From Castanea sativa (lineage: Eukaryota; Streptophyta; Magnoliopsida; Fagales; Fagaceae), in assembly GCF_040712315.1 (NCBI RefSeq), contig NC_134020.1, forward strand, positions 52,499,751 through 52,563,750: a stretch of 64,000 nucleotides of DNA, written 5' to 3'. A program made the position numbers and the translations under genes. Below the pieces are notes generated by a model. The model did no database searches, was not told where the DNA came from, and saw only the letters and a list, made by a program, of their open reading frames with translations. Positions 47,777-59,314 of this stretch are shown piece by piece; the stretch's first letter is position 1; each line of letters starts with the position of its first letter.

Positions 47777-48225
47777 AGGAATAAAGAAACTTACCCGAGG
47801 ATACCCGAAGATGAAGTAGCATGGGCTTTGATGACATAGGGGACGCATTGCGAATAGCTGAATATGGCAGGATAACTTAGAAGGTTGCATTAAATGTCCG
47901 GCACCAACCTTTCTGGCCGCATTAATTAGAAAGTATCAACTTTATCCGTTGCATTAATGTAGACGTGACCTGAACAGTGCGGAACGTAAAGTTAGGACTT
48001 AGCTCCATTACCGACGGACAGGTGTCGGGGGAAGAAACTTAATAGATTGCAAGGTGTAGGGCTGAGATGATAGGAGCCAAGAATATAAATAGGAACCGGA
48101 AGATACAGAGAGGGGACTTTTTTTTTTTGTTGAACCCTCTCTACCAAATATATTGTATTCGGATCTTTAGTCCAGGAGCTAGCCGAGATATTCAAGGCTG
48201 GTTTATGATTTTTTTGGTCCTTACA
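47701..48225 (+). repeat. 3' LTR
   Basis: Begins TGTGAGGTGCC and ends TTACA, with TATAAATA at 48,084-48,091. About 13 differences and one net-neutral pair of indels from the 5' LTR. No purine-rich polypurine tract lies directly before it; the preceding bases are CTAATTGGGCTGT. Confidence 0.92.
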
Positions 48226-50390
48226 GGTTCTATTATATGTGTTCCAATTCTTGTAATAAAAGCATTTTCTCAACCAAAAAGAAAACAAAACTCTTGAAAG
48301 CGAAATTGCCATGATTTTTGCTTCCCAAAAAAACATTACTTTTGCAATACTACCATAAAAGAGCTTTAAGTTTTAACCAAAAAAAGAAAAAGAAAAAAGA
48401 CACAGCTTCCAGCCCCATAGAGTGTTTTTTTGGAAAAAGAAAAAAAGAAAAAAAGATGCCTAATAGAAAATTGATAATAGGTTTTAAGCATATAAAATTC
48501 TTTTGCAATCTATTAGAAAAAGTTGATGTGATGGTACGACCTAGGATGATGTAGAGATCATTGGGCCTGGACTCCCAATTGTTTTGGGTATAGTTCACAA
48601 TGGAAGGTCCCAAGGAGAGTTTGGTTGGTAAATGGTGGTTGACAATGGTTGTGAGGTCAGTTTTAACGTTACTCTAGCTGTCTGATGATGATCTTAGACG
48701 ACCAAGGCAACCCTTAAATATCCCGAACTAAATCACTTCTCAAATACTAGTTGAAAATTTCTCTCTTTTCTCTTATGTTTCTCTTCCCTAAATATGTTCC
48801 AAACCCCTCTTCTTCCTTGCATCTTTTCTTTTGTACTCTCTCATTAATAGGTTCGTAATGATGAGAGAATATTTTACCGGTATGTGGGCCCCACCATTAG
48901 CAATATTTGGGTGGACTTTTGGGTCTAAGCTATTGTTCTAACGTGTCCAATCTTATGTCAGGGGTAGGCCTCATGACTTTGCCATTGTAATGATCTCCTA
49001 GTAACTTAAATATGTTATTGAGTGTCATGCTCGGATGGCGGGCTCCCCCAAGGTGTTATCCATCGTCTGCACTATTTTCCTTTCTCAGCTAGTAACAGAG
49101 GTTGACAAAGGTCCCAACATGGTCACTTGTTTACTTATGTGACAATTTAGCTTGCTCCCCTGCTTGTGAGCTGGGTTATGGGTCTATAGGTTTGTGGGTC
49201 TTGGGCCAATTCCAACTTAGGCTGAACTTTATCCTCCTATATAGGACTTTTTAAGAAAGTTCTGAATTTATTATTCATACATTTAAAAATCCAAAATTTT
49301 AAAACACTATTCATTATAATTTGTCAAAAGTTAAAACTCTTTTTCGTTTAAAGCATTTTGTTTCAAAAAACTCTACAAGACCACAAAAAAATAAATAAAT
49401 AAATACTGCGGCTAAAGCTCTATCCTGTTCCTTCCTACTGCAATACCACGGTGGTGAAACCCTTTGTTCCGAGTTAGAGCAAACTTAAACTAAAGAAGTC
49501 GCAATCACCAAATGGACACACACACACACATAGTAGCCAGCTTAAACTAAAGAAGTTGCAATTACCTGGTGAAACCCTTTGTTCTGAGTTAAAGCAACTC
49601 CTAAATCAGCCAAACATGAGTGTAACAAAAAATCACTGGCATACGTGTCTGGATATCTCTCTATACAATCGTCTAACTTTGTTGCCAATGCTTCTGCTAG
49701 AGGGTAACTCAAAGCATACCCTCCTCCACCAAATGCCATATCAAATGAGAAATCAAAGTTGGACTTGACACCCTCTGAATTGGACCCAATATAGTAGGGT
49801 TTAGTATGGTCATATTTTGCTAGTACCTCCACTAAATTATCTACCATAACTACAGTATCATCATCACCCTTTACATACCATCTCAAATCTTTGTCTCCTT
49901 GTCTAAGTGCTTCGATGATTGTACGTAAAAGTCGGACTTGAATCGGCCACAATATTTTTGGAAACACTTTCAATTTGGTGATATCTTCGTTGACACGAAA
50001 AGGAGGCGAAGTTGAAGGCCAAGGTTGGAACTCTTCAGTGGGAGGTCTATCTAGGAAAAGATATCCCCTTGTCACATTTGGTCTCCACCATGCTTCAATG
50101 TATGATTTTCTGTGCTTCCATGCTTTCATTGAACCAACTATGCCAAAAACAATGTGACTAATATTGGTTTTAGTAGAATTAGTACTAACAATGGGGCTTG
50201 AGGTTGGCCATTTTTGATTTATGGTTGATAAGAGGTCAGAAGGTCGGTAATTAGGAGGGTTAAACAAAAAAGTGTAGAACAAAAACAGGATTAGGCCTGA
50301 AATAGCTAGAGACTTGCATAGAGTTCCAAGAGATAAAGGGGTGGGATTTTGTTGAATGGTGCTCAAGTTGAAAGAAATTGTAGAAGACAT

Positions 50391-51629
50391 TGTGAATGTG
50401 AAGGATGGAATGTTGTAAATGGGAGAATTCAAATGAAGAATTTTTAAAGGGAAGCAAATCTAGGAACGTTTTGGAATTAAAGAGTTTTGTGTAAGTCTAG
50501 CAACTTTTTGAGGCCATGATTCTTGTTTATGGCTTAGGGCATACGTTAAATGCATGGTCCAGGCAGGATTTTAAGGAGAAGTCCTCACATTTTTCATGCT
50601 AGTTGTTAAGCCAGCGGTTACATGTATGGTAGTACTAAAAAAGTAAAATTCCAAGTTTTCTAGCCTACCTTTATATGTGAAAGGAGGTTATCCTAATGGC
50701 GATTTCATTTTACAAAAATATGTTAATTATATTTATATGAACAAACCTCAGTCATTTTATTTTTAACTTGAGGTGGTTTAGTGACTAACTAGTATTATTT
50801 TCGTACGATACACAACTTGATGAAGATTCATATGTAAACTTTAAAAAAAATATTAAAAAAATAGTAGGAATAAATTATAAAATAAGTCAATAATTTTAAT
50901 CAAAACAATTGCTTTAAGCTCTAATTGTTTAGAGTTTGGACTTTAATTTGAGGAAATATATCATAACAAATAATATAAAATTAATTCACTAATTAGTTGT
51001 TCTTAAAATGTTAATAATAGACTTTTTAGTTGGAGTAGAACCTCACACTCTTGGTGCGATGGTCACTCCATAAGTATAAGTGCTTCTAGGGTGTGGGAGG
51101 TAAGGGTCGGGGTTCAACTCTACAGAAGGGAGCTTCACACATATATACACTTAGATTAGGCTAGACCAGAAATTCTATCTTGTACAAAAAAAAATAAAAT
51201 AAAATAATAATGCCACAGTCAGTCTGTCACCACCATAATTTATTTTGAGCTTGGGTCTTTTGGGTATTGGGTCACCCAAAAGGCTTAGGCTTTTAATTAT
51301 TTAAATCTTTTTAATTCTATCTTGTATAAAAAAAAAAGTCAAAAAGTTTTTATTTTTTTATTTTTAGAAAGAATACGTGGGTTGTTGTATGAGATTTAAG
51401 TTAAAAAAATTTTATAATAGACATTTAGTTTGAATATAATTTTAATTTGTTGAAGTTTAAGTGTATTAAATTAATTTACTAATTAGTTGCTCTTAAAATA
51501 TTGATAATAGACTTTATGTTGTAGTAGAAGTCAAAACGTGGGGTTTTCTTTTAGAAAGAAATTCTGGGTTATTGTTTAAGATTAAATAGTTGTTAAATAT
51601 TATCCTTTAGTTAGAGGAAATATGTCCTA

Positions 51630-51678
<49 letters not shown>

Positions 51679-53131
51679 ACTAATTTGTGAGCGTAATCAC
51701 TTGGCACAACCACAACGTCTAAGCTCAACTTTTATTATATATCATATGATTTCGAAAAATCATATAATAAATTATGAAACAGGTAACCATATATGACTAT
51801 AAAAGAGTATTTTGAAATTCAACTTAGTTTTTTTGAAGTAGGATTTTGATATATGACTTTATCGGTTATTAATACATTTACTTTGGCAGTGTAAACGCCG
51901 GCCTAGCAGCTATGTATAGCATGAAAATTAAGTACAAACTATAGAATAAACCCTTTTCACATGCTATAGTTGTTAAACCGGCAGTTCACTAAAAAGGTAG
52001 GCTACAAAATTTTTATGGTTCATTAATGATCAAAAGAGAGACCAATTAAAGCTGAGATTACTTGAAAAGTTACTAAAAGCCTCGTAGGCTCGTAGCTCAA
52101 CTAATTGGTGCCAACTTTTTCTTTATAATATTTAGAGTGCAAATTTTATCTCTTAGAGTATTCATATTCTAAAAGCAGAAACAAAGCTACCTCAAAACCC
52201 AATTTATCTCCCTCTCAACCAAACCTTTCAGCAACCCATCTCCCTTGGTAAGCCCACCGAACCACCAACAACTTCCCATGGCAGAGCCACTGCCGCCCAT
52301 ACATCAATACTGCAAACAGATTCCAAATGTTTTCCTTTAAAACTTAGGATATCTATAATTTTGAAAATTTACTTTCTTTGACTTTAATAAATGCCACTCA
52401 ACCTTTCATCCAATACTTTTTCTTGTCTGTTTGTATTATATAGTGGAAATTCCGAAATAGTACACAATATTAACTGGTACCAAAATACAAATTTTGTATG
52501 TATTATATAGCAGAATTATGGTTGCTAATTATATTGACTTCAGCCCCTTCAAAATAAAATCCCTCCAGCCACAATGGAATACTCAACTCCAACTTTCATA
52601 ATTTGATTAGTCATCTTTAATTCCCCATGAACCAACCACTTTTATTTTATAATTCTAGCTTAATAGCAGAGAAGCTCCCATTAATCATAGTTAAAATAGG
52701 AACCTTGCTAAAGGTTCAAATATTCAGTGTCAATGTTCTTAACAATTATGGACTAGAAAGAGTTGCACTCATCAATGTAACATGCAGAGTCCCAGAGATG
52801 TTGGTGCTTACAGGACACAAATCATTCCAATCTCAGAACTTTTATTTATTTTTGTTCGGGAATGAGATTCAATATTATATAAAATAACAAATTAAAGCTT
52901 TCGATTAGTACTCCCACATTGTGTTTGTGCATCGCTCTCTAGGAACATAATGAAGGAAATGGATGCTTTTATTTAGTTTCCACAAATCTCTCATATACAT
53001 ATATGTTTTTTTTTTTTAGACAGAATTACAATATGCTGCTAAACTCGCAGCTCGAACCATTTCCCGTCTAGACCCCCAAGCACTTTGTACATGTGAGGTG
53101 TCAATTCAGCTACAAGGCTTTTGGTTGATTT

Positions 53132-53170
<39 letters not shown>

Positions 53171-53315
53171 GAAAAAGATTACATATAAATTCGTCTGCTA
53201 TGGTACACGACTTATTAATATTATTTATTAGGGTGGTGTTTATTATACACCCCCTCTCTGAAAACTTGTGTATTAATTTATTAAGTAAATTGTAGAAGTC
53301 CATTTGATGTTACTG
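50391..53315. other. 5' flank of copy D / intergenic D-E
   Basis: Noncoding, paralogous to 29,324-32,506 and 56,378-59,314. Holds a SINE-1 at 51,041-51,184 and (TA)n tracts at about 51,633-51,672 and 53,137-53,167. It lacks the Tourist-like MITE of the A flank. The shared open frame at 52,627-52,887 is not supported as a gene. Confidence 0.7.
51041..51184 (+). mobile_element. SINE family 1 in the D flank
   Basis: Same insertion as 29,945 and 57,031: TTGGTGCGATGGTCACTCC, GGGGTTCAACTCTAC, and the ACTTAGATTAGGCTAGACC tail ending TTGTACAAAA. Confidence 0.75.
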
Positions 53316-54999
53316 TCAAGCAATTACTTCATATTTCATGCAAGCCCTATATTTGACTTCCGTAACATTTGCTCCATCCATATATTCAATGTCACAGCAG
53401 TCTCTTCCTCCGGCCTGCGAAGTAATAAGCATACAATAAACAATATTATTATATTAGAATTCAGATAGTGTAATCCTTGACGAAGGATCCAATGATCAAA
53501 AGGAATTAAAGTATATAGATGTACATCTATTAAACGAATCAAAAGGAATTAATGCTTAGTTCATCATTTTCATATATTTTTTTTAAAAAGTCATCATTGC
53601 TACTGTAAATTGATTTGTTATAGAGTTGATGTGACACTAATCACAATTATAGTCACATGAATTTGTAAGGATTTTATAGTAAAATTGGTAATAGTTATCC
53701 CATTTTCTCAACATAATTAGTTACCTAAGTTAATGTTTTGATAAGATGTTAGTAAAGCTTGTACTAACATAAACATTTCTCATAATCATTCTATAAAAAA
53801 AAACATTTCTCATAATAAGCTTGGTAGTGATGCAAAACAAATATTAATGGCTTAAAATGAAAGCACACTCACCTCCAAGTGTGTTGATGCTGGCGAAAAC
53901 ACTTTAATTTTAGTTATGGGATCAGCAGAATGATTACCAGTAAATGAACAAGCTGGTAAACCACGAGGCCATGCTCTAACATATGTTGTAACAATTTGGT
54001 CTCCTTCTATATGCTCTATAGAATCAAAGAAAAGCAAGTGAGGAGCTTCACAAGGATTGTTGGAAGGCAACCTAGTGTTGAACATGTAGAGTGGTGGCCT
54101 TGAATTTCTCATCCATGGCCTAAATGTCTCAAGTGGTCTCCATAAAATGCTCCGAGGGATTATATTTTCATAAATATAAGCTGAGTAGCCCCATGAGATA
54201 GAGAGAGACCAGTTGCTTTGCCTGTGATAGCATATGGTTTGTTGAAGAAGGCGGGACTGGTCTATTTTTGCGGCCTTCATGAGGTGGTTTATGGATTCAG
54301 ATCGGTCCATGGAGGGGAAGATTGGGTCTATGGTGTCAATGTGGTGGAGAGAGAGGATAGGAGTCTGAGGGTGAGCTGATAGAAGACCTGAGATGTCATT
54401 GTGTAGATCAATCTGCAGTCAACAAATATTTAGAGAGCTTACTTTGTGATTAAATAATCCACGAGACAATATCTTCTACAATTTCCTATGTCTTTTCATG
54501 CTATAATCGTCTACAGCATTTTTTAGGTAGAGGCATTTTTAGCAGAGTTCTACAACTTGCCGTAGAGTGCAACAAGGAAATTAGTAGAATTGGTTAACAG
54601 AATGTGCTTGGTGCATGCCTTATCAAAGAAAGAGCAAAAAGAATTTCACATAGTGCATAGGAAGAAAATGAAGCAATTTTAATGTCTGATCATTTTAATT
54701 ATATATATGAAAAAATTTTAATCCAATAAAAATTTATTAAATGGTATAATCTTAACAAATAATTATACTAGATCCAACTTTAGTCTTGATGTGGGTTCTA
54801 TTATATGTGTTCCAATTCTTGTAATAAAAGTATATTCTCAGAAAATAAAAAATAAAAAATCTTGAAAGCAAAACTGCCATGATTTTATTTTTTGGGTGAA
54901 TGAACTGACATGGTTTTTGCTTCCCAAAAAAAGGTACTTTTGCAATAGTAAGCTTTAGCAATAAAATAAAAGAGCTTTCAGCCCCATGAGGTGTTTTTT

Positions 55000-55030
<31 letters not shown>

Positions 55031-56377
55031 GGGTTGTTGGGGGTTTAGAAAATAGAAAAGAGCTTTTAAGCACATAAAATTTTTAGTAGTTCCTAAGGTT
55101 TCATGATATTCATGAGATCTTGAGCTCGAAATCTCTAATCAGCATCTTGGAGTAAACCCCATATGATTCCCTCTTGTAATAACTTGGTGTATGTTGGACG
55201 GGGGAACTCCCTACACTCAAAGGAATAATCAGATACTTAAAGAGATTTGGACTTTAGTCACCTTCATTTTTTTTTAATAAAAAATAAAAAAGTAGAAATA
55301 TAGAACTTTATTAGAAAGCTCAAATTTTATTATTCATACATTTAAAAATCCAAAGTTTCAAATCACTATTCATTATAATTTTTAAACGTTAAAAAGTCTT
55401 TTTAGTTGAAGCACTTTATTGCAAAAACTCTACAGGACTACAAAAAAGCCCTACGGTTGAAGCTATCCTATTTCTTCCTAGAGCAATAGATGCAACACCA
55501 CCAAATGGACACATATATAGTAACCAACTTAAACTAAAGAAGTTGCAATTACCTGGTGAAACCCTTTGTCGTGAGTTAGAGCAACTCCTAAATCAGCTAA
55601 ACATGAGTGTAACCAAAAATCCTCGCTATTAATGTATGAATATCTCTCTATACAATCGTCTAACTTTGTTGCCAATGCTTCTGCTAGAGGGTAACTCAAA
55701 GCATACCCTCCTCCACCAAATGCCATATCAAATGAGAAATCAAAGTTTGACTTGACACCCTCTGAATTGGACCCAATATAGTAGGGTTTAGTATGGTCAT
55801 ATTTTGCTAGTACCTCCACTAAATTATCTACCATAACTACAGTATCATCATCACCCTTTACATACCATCTCAAATCTTTGTCTCCTTGTCTAAGTGCTTC
55901 GATGATTGTACGTAAAAGTCTGACTTGAATCGGCCACAATATTTTTGGAAACACTTTCAATTTTCTGAGATCTTCGCTGACACGAAAAGGAGGCGAAGTT
56001 GAAGGCCAAGGTTGGAACTCTTCAGTAGGAGGTCTATCTAGGAAAAGATATCCCCTTGTCACATTTGGTCTCCACCATGCTTCAATGTATGATTTTCTGT
56101 GCTTCCATGCTTTCATTGAACCACATATGCCAAAAACAATGTGACTAATATTGGTTTTAGTAGAATTAGTACTAATAATGGGGCTTGAGGTTGGCCATTT
56201 TTGATTTATGGTTGATAAGAGGTCAGAAGGTCGGTAATTAGGAGGGTTAAACAAAAAAGTGTAGAACAAAAACAGGATTAGGCCTGAAATAGCTAGAGAC
56301 TTGCATAGAGTTCCAAGAGATAAAGGGGTGGGATTTTGTTGAATGGTGCTCAAGTTGAAAGAAATTGTAGAAGACAT
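53316..56377 (-). CDS. DUF604 / GT31 Fringe-like glycosyltransferase, copy E (intact)
   Basis: Exons 56,377-55,553 (275 codons), 54,412-53,873 (180) and 53,414-53,316 (32 plus stop), GT/AG throughout, 487 aa. It has the same architecture as copy A: N-terminal signal anchor (residues about 21-43), a lumenal Fringe-like domain with DDD at 176-178, the GLLSAHPQTPILSLHHID start of exon 2 and the Cys-containing exon 3. Relative to A it has a different block after the anchor (GICGSMKAWKHRKSY) and a distinct exon 1 end (RYSYINSEDFWLHS). Both are shared with F. Intron 1 is 1,140 bp and lacks the extra segment found in A and D. No disabling change seen. Likely Golgi, substrate unknown. Confidence 0.88.
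55010..55033. repeat. Poly(T)/poly(G) homopolymer run in intron 1 of copy E
   Basis: A T tract followed by about 23 G. The same composite run occurs in copy F at about 60,995-61,029. Exact length is unreliable from sequencing. Confidence 0.8.
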
Positions 56378-57620
56378 TGTGAATGTGAAGGATGGAATGT
56401 TGTAAATGGGAGAATTCAAATGAAGAATTTTTAAAGGGAAGCAAATCTAGGAACGTTTTGGAATTAAAGAGTTTTGTGTAAGTCTAGCAACTTTTTGAGG
56501 CCATGATTCTTGTTTATGGCTTAGGGCATACGTTCAATGCATGGTCCAGGCAGGATTTTAAGGAGAAGTCCTCACATTTTTCATGCTAGTTGTTAAGCCA
56601 GCGGTTACATGTATGGTAGTACTAAAAAAGTAAAATTCCAAGTTTTCTAGCCTACCTTTATATGTGAAAGGAGGTTATCCTAATGGCGATTTCATTTTAC
56701 AAAAATATGTTAATTATATTTATATGAACAAACCTCAGTCATTTTATATTTAACTTGAGGTGGTTTAGTAACTAACTAGTATTATTTTCGTACGATACAC
56801 AACTTGATGAAGATTCATATGTAAACTTTAAAAAAAATATATTAAAAAAATAGTAGGAATAAATTATAAAATAAGTAAATAATTTTAATCAAAACAATTG
56901 CTTTAAGCTCTAATTGTTTAGAGTTTGGACTTAAATTTGAGGAAATATATCATAACAAATAATATAAAATTAATTCACTAATTAGTTGTTTTTAAAATGT
57001 TAATAATAGACTTTTTAGTTGGAGTAGAACATCACACTCTTGGTGCGATGGTCACTCCATAAGTATAAGTGCTTCTAGGGTGTGGGAGGTAAGGGTCGGG
57101 GTTCAAGTCTGCAGAAGGGAGCTTCACACATATATACACTTAGATTAGGCTAGACTAGAAATTCTGTCTTGTACAAAAAAATTAAAATAAAATAATAATG
57201 CCACAGTCAGTCTGTCACCACCATAATTTCTTTTGAGCTTGGGTCTTTTGGGTATTAGGTCACCCAAAAGGCTTAGGCTTTTAATTATTTAAATCTTTTT
57301 AATTCTATCTTGTATAAAAAAAAAAAGTCAAAAAGTTTTTATTTTTTTATTTTTAGAAAGAATACGTGGGTTGTTGTATGGGATTTAAGTTTAAAATTTT
57401 TTGTAATAGATATTTAGTTTGAATATAATTTTAATTTGTTGAAGTTTAAGTGTATTAAATTAATTTACTAATTAGTTGCTCTTAAAATATTGATAATAGA
57501 CTTTTAGTTGTAGTAGAAGTCAAAACGTGGGGTTTTCTTTTAGAAAGAAATTCTAGGTTATTGTTTGAGATTAAATAGTTGTTAAATATTATCCCTTAGT
57601 TAGAGGAAATATATCCTACC

Positions 57621-57669
<49 letters not shown>

Positions 57670-59314
57670 ACTAATTTGTGAGCGTAATCACTTGGCACAA
57701 CCACAACGTCTAAGCTCAACTTTTATTATATATCATATGATTTCGAAAAATCATATAATAAATTGTGAAACAAGTAACCATATATGACTATAAAAGAGTA
57801 TTTTGAAATTCAACTTAATTTTTTTGAAGTAGGATTTTGATATATGACTTTATCGGTTATTAATACATTTACTTTGGCAGTGTAAACGCCGGCCTAGCAG
57901 CTATGTATAGCATGAAAATTAAGTACAAACTATAGAATACACTCTTTTCACATGCTATAGTTGTTAAACCGGCAGTTCACTAAAAAGGTAGGCTACAAAA
58001 TTTTTATGGTTCATTAATGATCAAAAGAGGGACCAATTAAAGGCTCGTAGGCTCGTAGCTCAACTAATTGGCGCCAACTTTTTCTTTATAATATTTAGAG
58101 TTCAGATTTTCTCTCATAGAGTATTCATATTCTAAAAGTAGAAACAAAGCTACCTCAAAACCCAATTTATCTCCCTCTCAACCAAACCTTTCAGCAACCC
58201 ATCTCCCTTGGTAAGCCCACGGAACCACCAACAACTTCCCATGGCAGAGCCACTGCCGCCCATACACCAATACTGCAAATAGATTCCAAATGTTTTCCTT
58301 TAAAACTTAGGACATCTATAATTTTGAAAATTTACTTTCTTTGACTTTCATAAATGCCACTCAACCTTTCATCCAATACTATTTCTTGTTTGTTTGTATT
58401 ATATAGTGGAAATTCCGAAACAGTACACAATATTAACTGGTACCAAAATACAAATTTTGTATGTATTATATAGCAGAATTATGGTTGCTAATTATATTGA
58501 CTTCAGCCCCTTCAAAATAAAATCCCTCCAACCACAATGGAATACTCAACTCCAACTTTCATAATTTGATTAGTCATCTTTAATTCCCCATGAACCAACC
58601 ACTTTTATTTTATAATTCTAGCTTAATAGCAAAGAAGCTCCCATTAATCATAGTTAAAATAGGAACCTTGCTAAAGGTTCAAATATTCAGTGTCAATGTT
58701 CTTAACAATTATGGACTAGAAATAGTTGCACTCATCAATGTAACATGCAGAGTCCCAGAGATGTTGATGCTTACAGGACACAAATCATTCCAATCTCAGA
58801 ATTTTTATTTATTTTTGTTCGGGAATGAGATTCAATATTATATAAAATGACAAATTAAAGCTTTCGATTTAATGAAGGAAATCTAATTAAAGCTTTCGAT
58901 TAGTAATACCACATTGCGTTTATGCATCGTTCTCTAGGAACATAACGAAGGAAATGGATGTTTTTATTTAGTTTCCACCAATCTCTCATATACATATATG
59001 CTTTTTTTTTTTTTAAGAGATAATTACAATATGCTGCTAACTTCGTAGCTCGAACCCTTTCTCCTCTAGACCCCCAAGTACTTTGTACATGTGAGCTGCC
59101 AATTCAACTACAAGACCTTTGGTTGATTTTTATTTATTTTTATTTTTATTTTTTTATATATATATATAAGAAAAAGATTACATATAAATTCGTCTGCTAT
59201 GGTACACGACTTATTAATATTATTTATTAGGGTGGTGTTTATTATACACCCCCTCTCTGAAAACTTGTGTATTAATTTATTAAGTAAATTGTAGAAGTCC
59301 ATTTGATGTTACTG
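56378..59314. other. 5' flank of copy E / intergenic E-F
   Basis: Noncoding, nearly identical to 50,391-53,315. Includes a SINE-1 at 57,031-57,174 and a (TA)n tract near 57,623-57,663. A short local duplication of AATTAAAGCTTTCGATT occurs at about 58,853-58,901. Confidence 0.7.
57031..57174 (+). mobile_element. SINE family 1 in the E flank
   Basis: Box-A-like TTGGTGCGATGGTCACTCC and box-B-like GGGGTTCAAGTCTGC with the family tail. Orthologous to the copies at 29,945 and 51,041. Confidence 0.75.

Larger units (their letters stand above)
41870..48225 (+). mobile_element. Complete Ty3/Gypsy Tat-type LTR retrotransposon, TSD GGTTC
   Basis: Two 525-bp LTRs (41,870-42,394; 47,701-48,225) bound a 5.3-kb interior with gag, protease, reverse transcriptase, two RNase H domains and integrase in that order, which places it in Ty3/Gypsy. 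The second RNase H between RT and integrase and the absence of a chromodomain indicate the Tat clade. A GGTTC target duplication sits at 41,865-41,869 and 48,226-48,230, and the empty site (GGGTTCTATTATATGTG) is present once in intron 1 of the C, E and F copies. The LTRs differ at about 13 positions, nearly all transitions. In-frame stops disable gag-pro-pol, so the copy is not autonomous. Confidence 0.93.
40463..50390 (-). pseudogene. DUF604 glycosyltransferase copy D, frameshifted and with LTR element in intron 1
   Basis: Exons: 50,390-49,566 (275 codons, open), 41,522-40,994 (529 nt instead of 540) and 40,561-40,463. Exon 2 lacks 11 bp at about 41,452-41,455 relative to A, C, E and F, probably by slippage between two GGTG copies. 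The frame then reaches TGA at 41,420-41,418, giving a predicted 309-aa product that ends just after the exon 1 catalytic half. Intron 1 is 8,043 bp because a complete 6,356-bp LTR retrotransposon lies antisense to the gene in it. The DDD motif and N-terminal anchor are intact. Exon 1 is a mosaic: its core matches E/F while its C-terminal end matches A. Confidence 0.87.
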
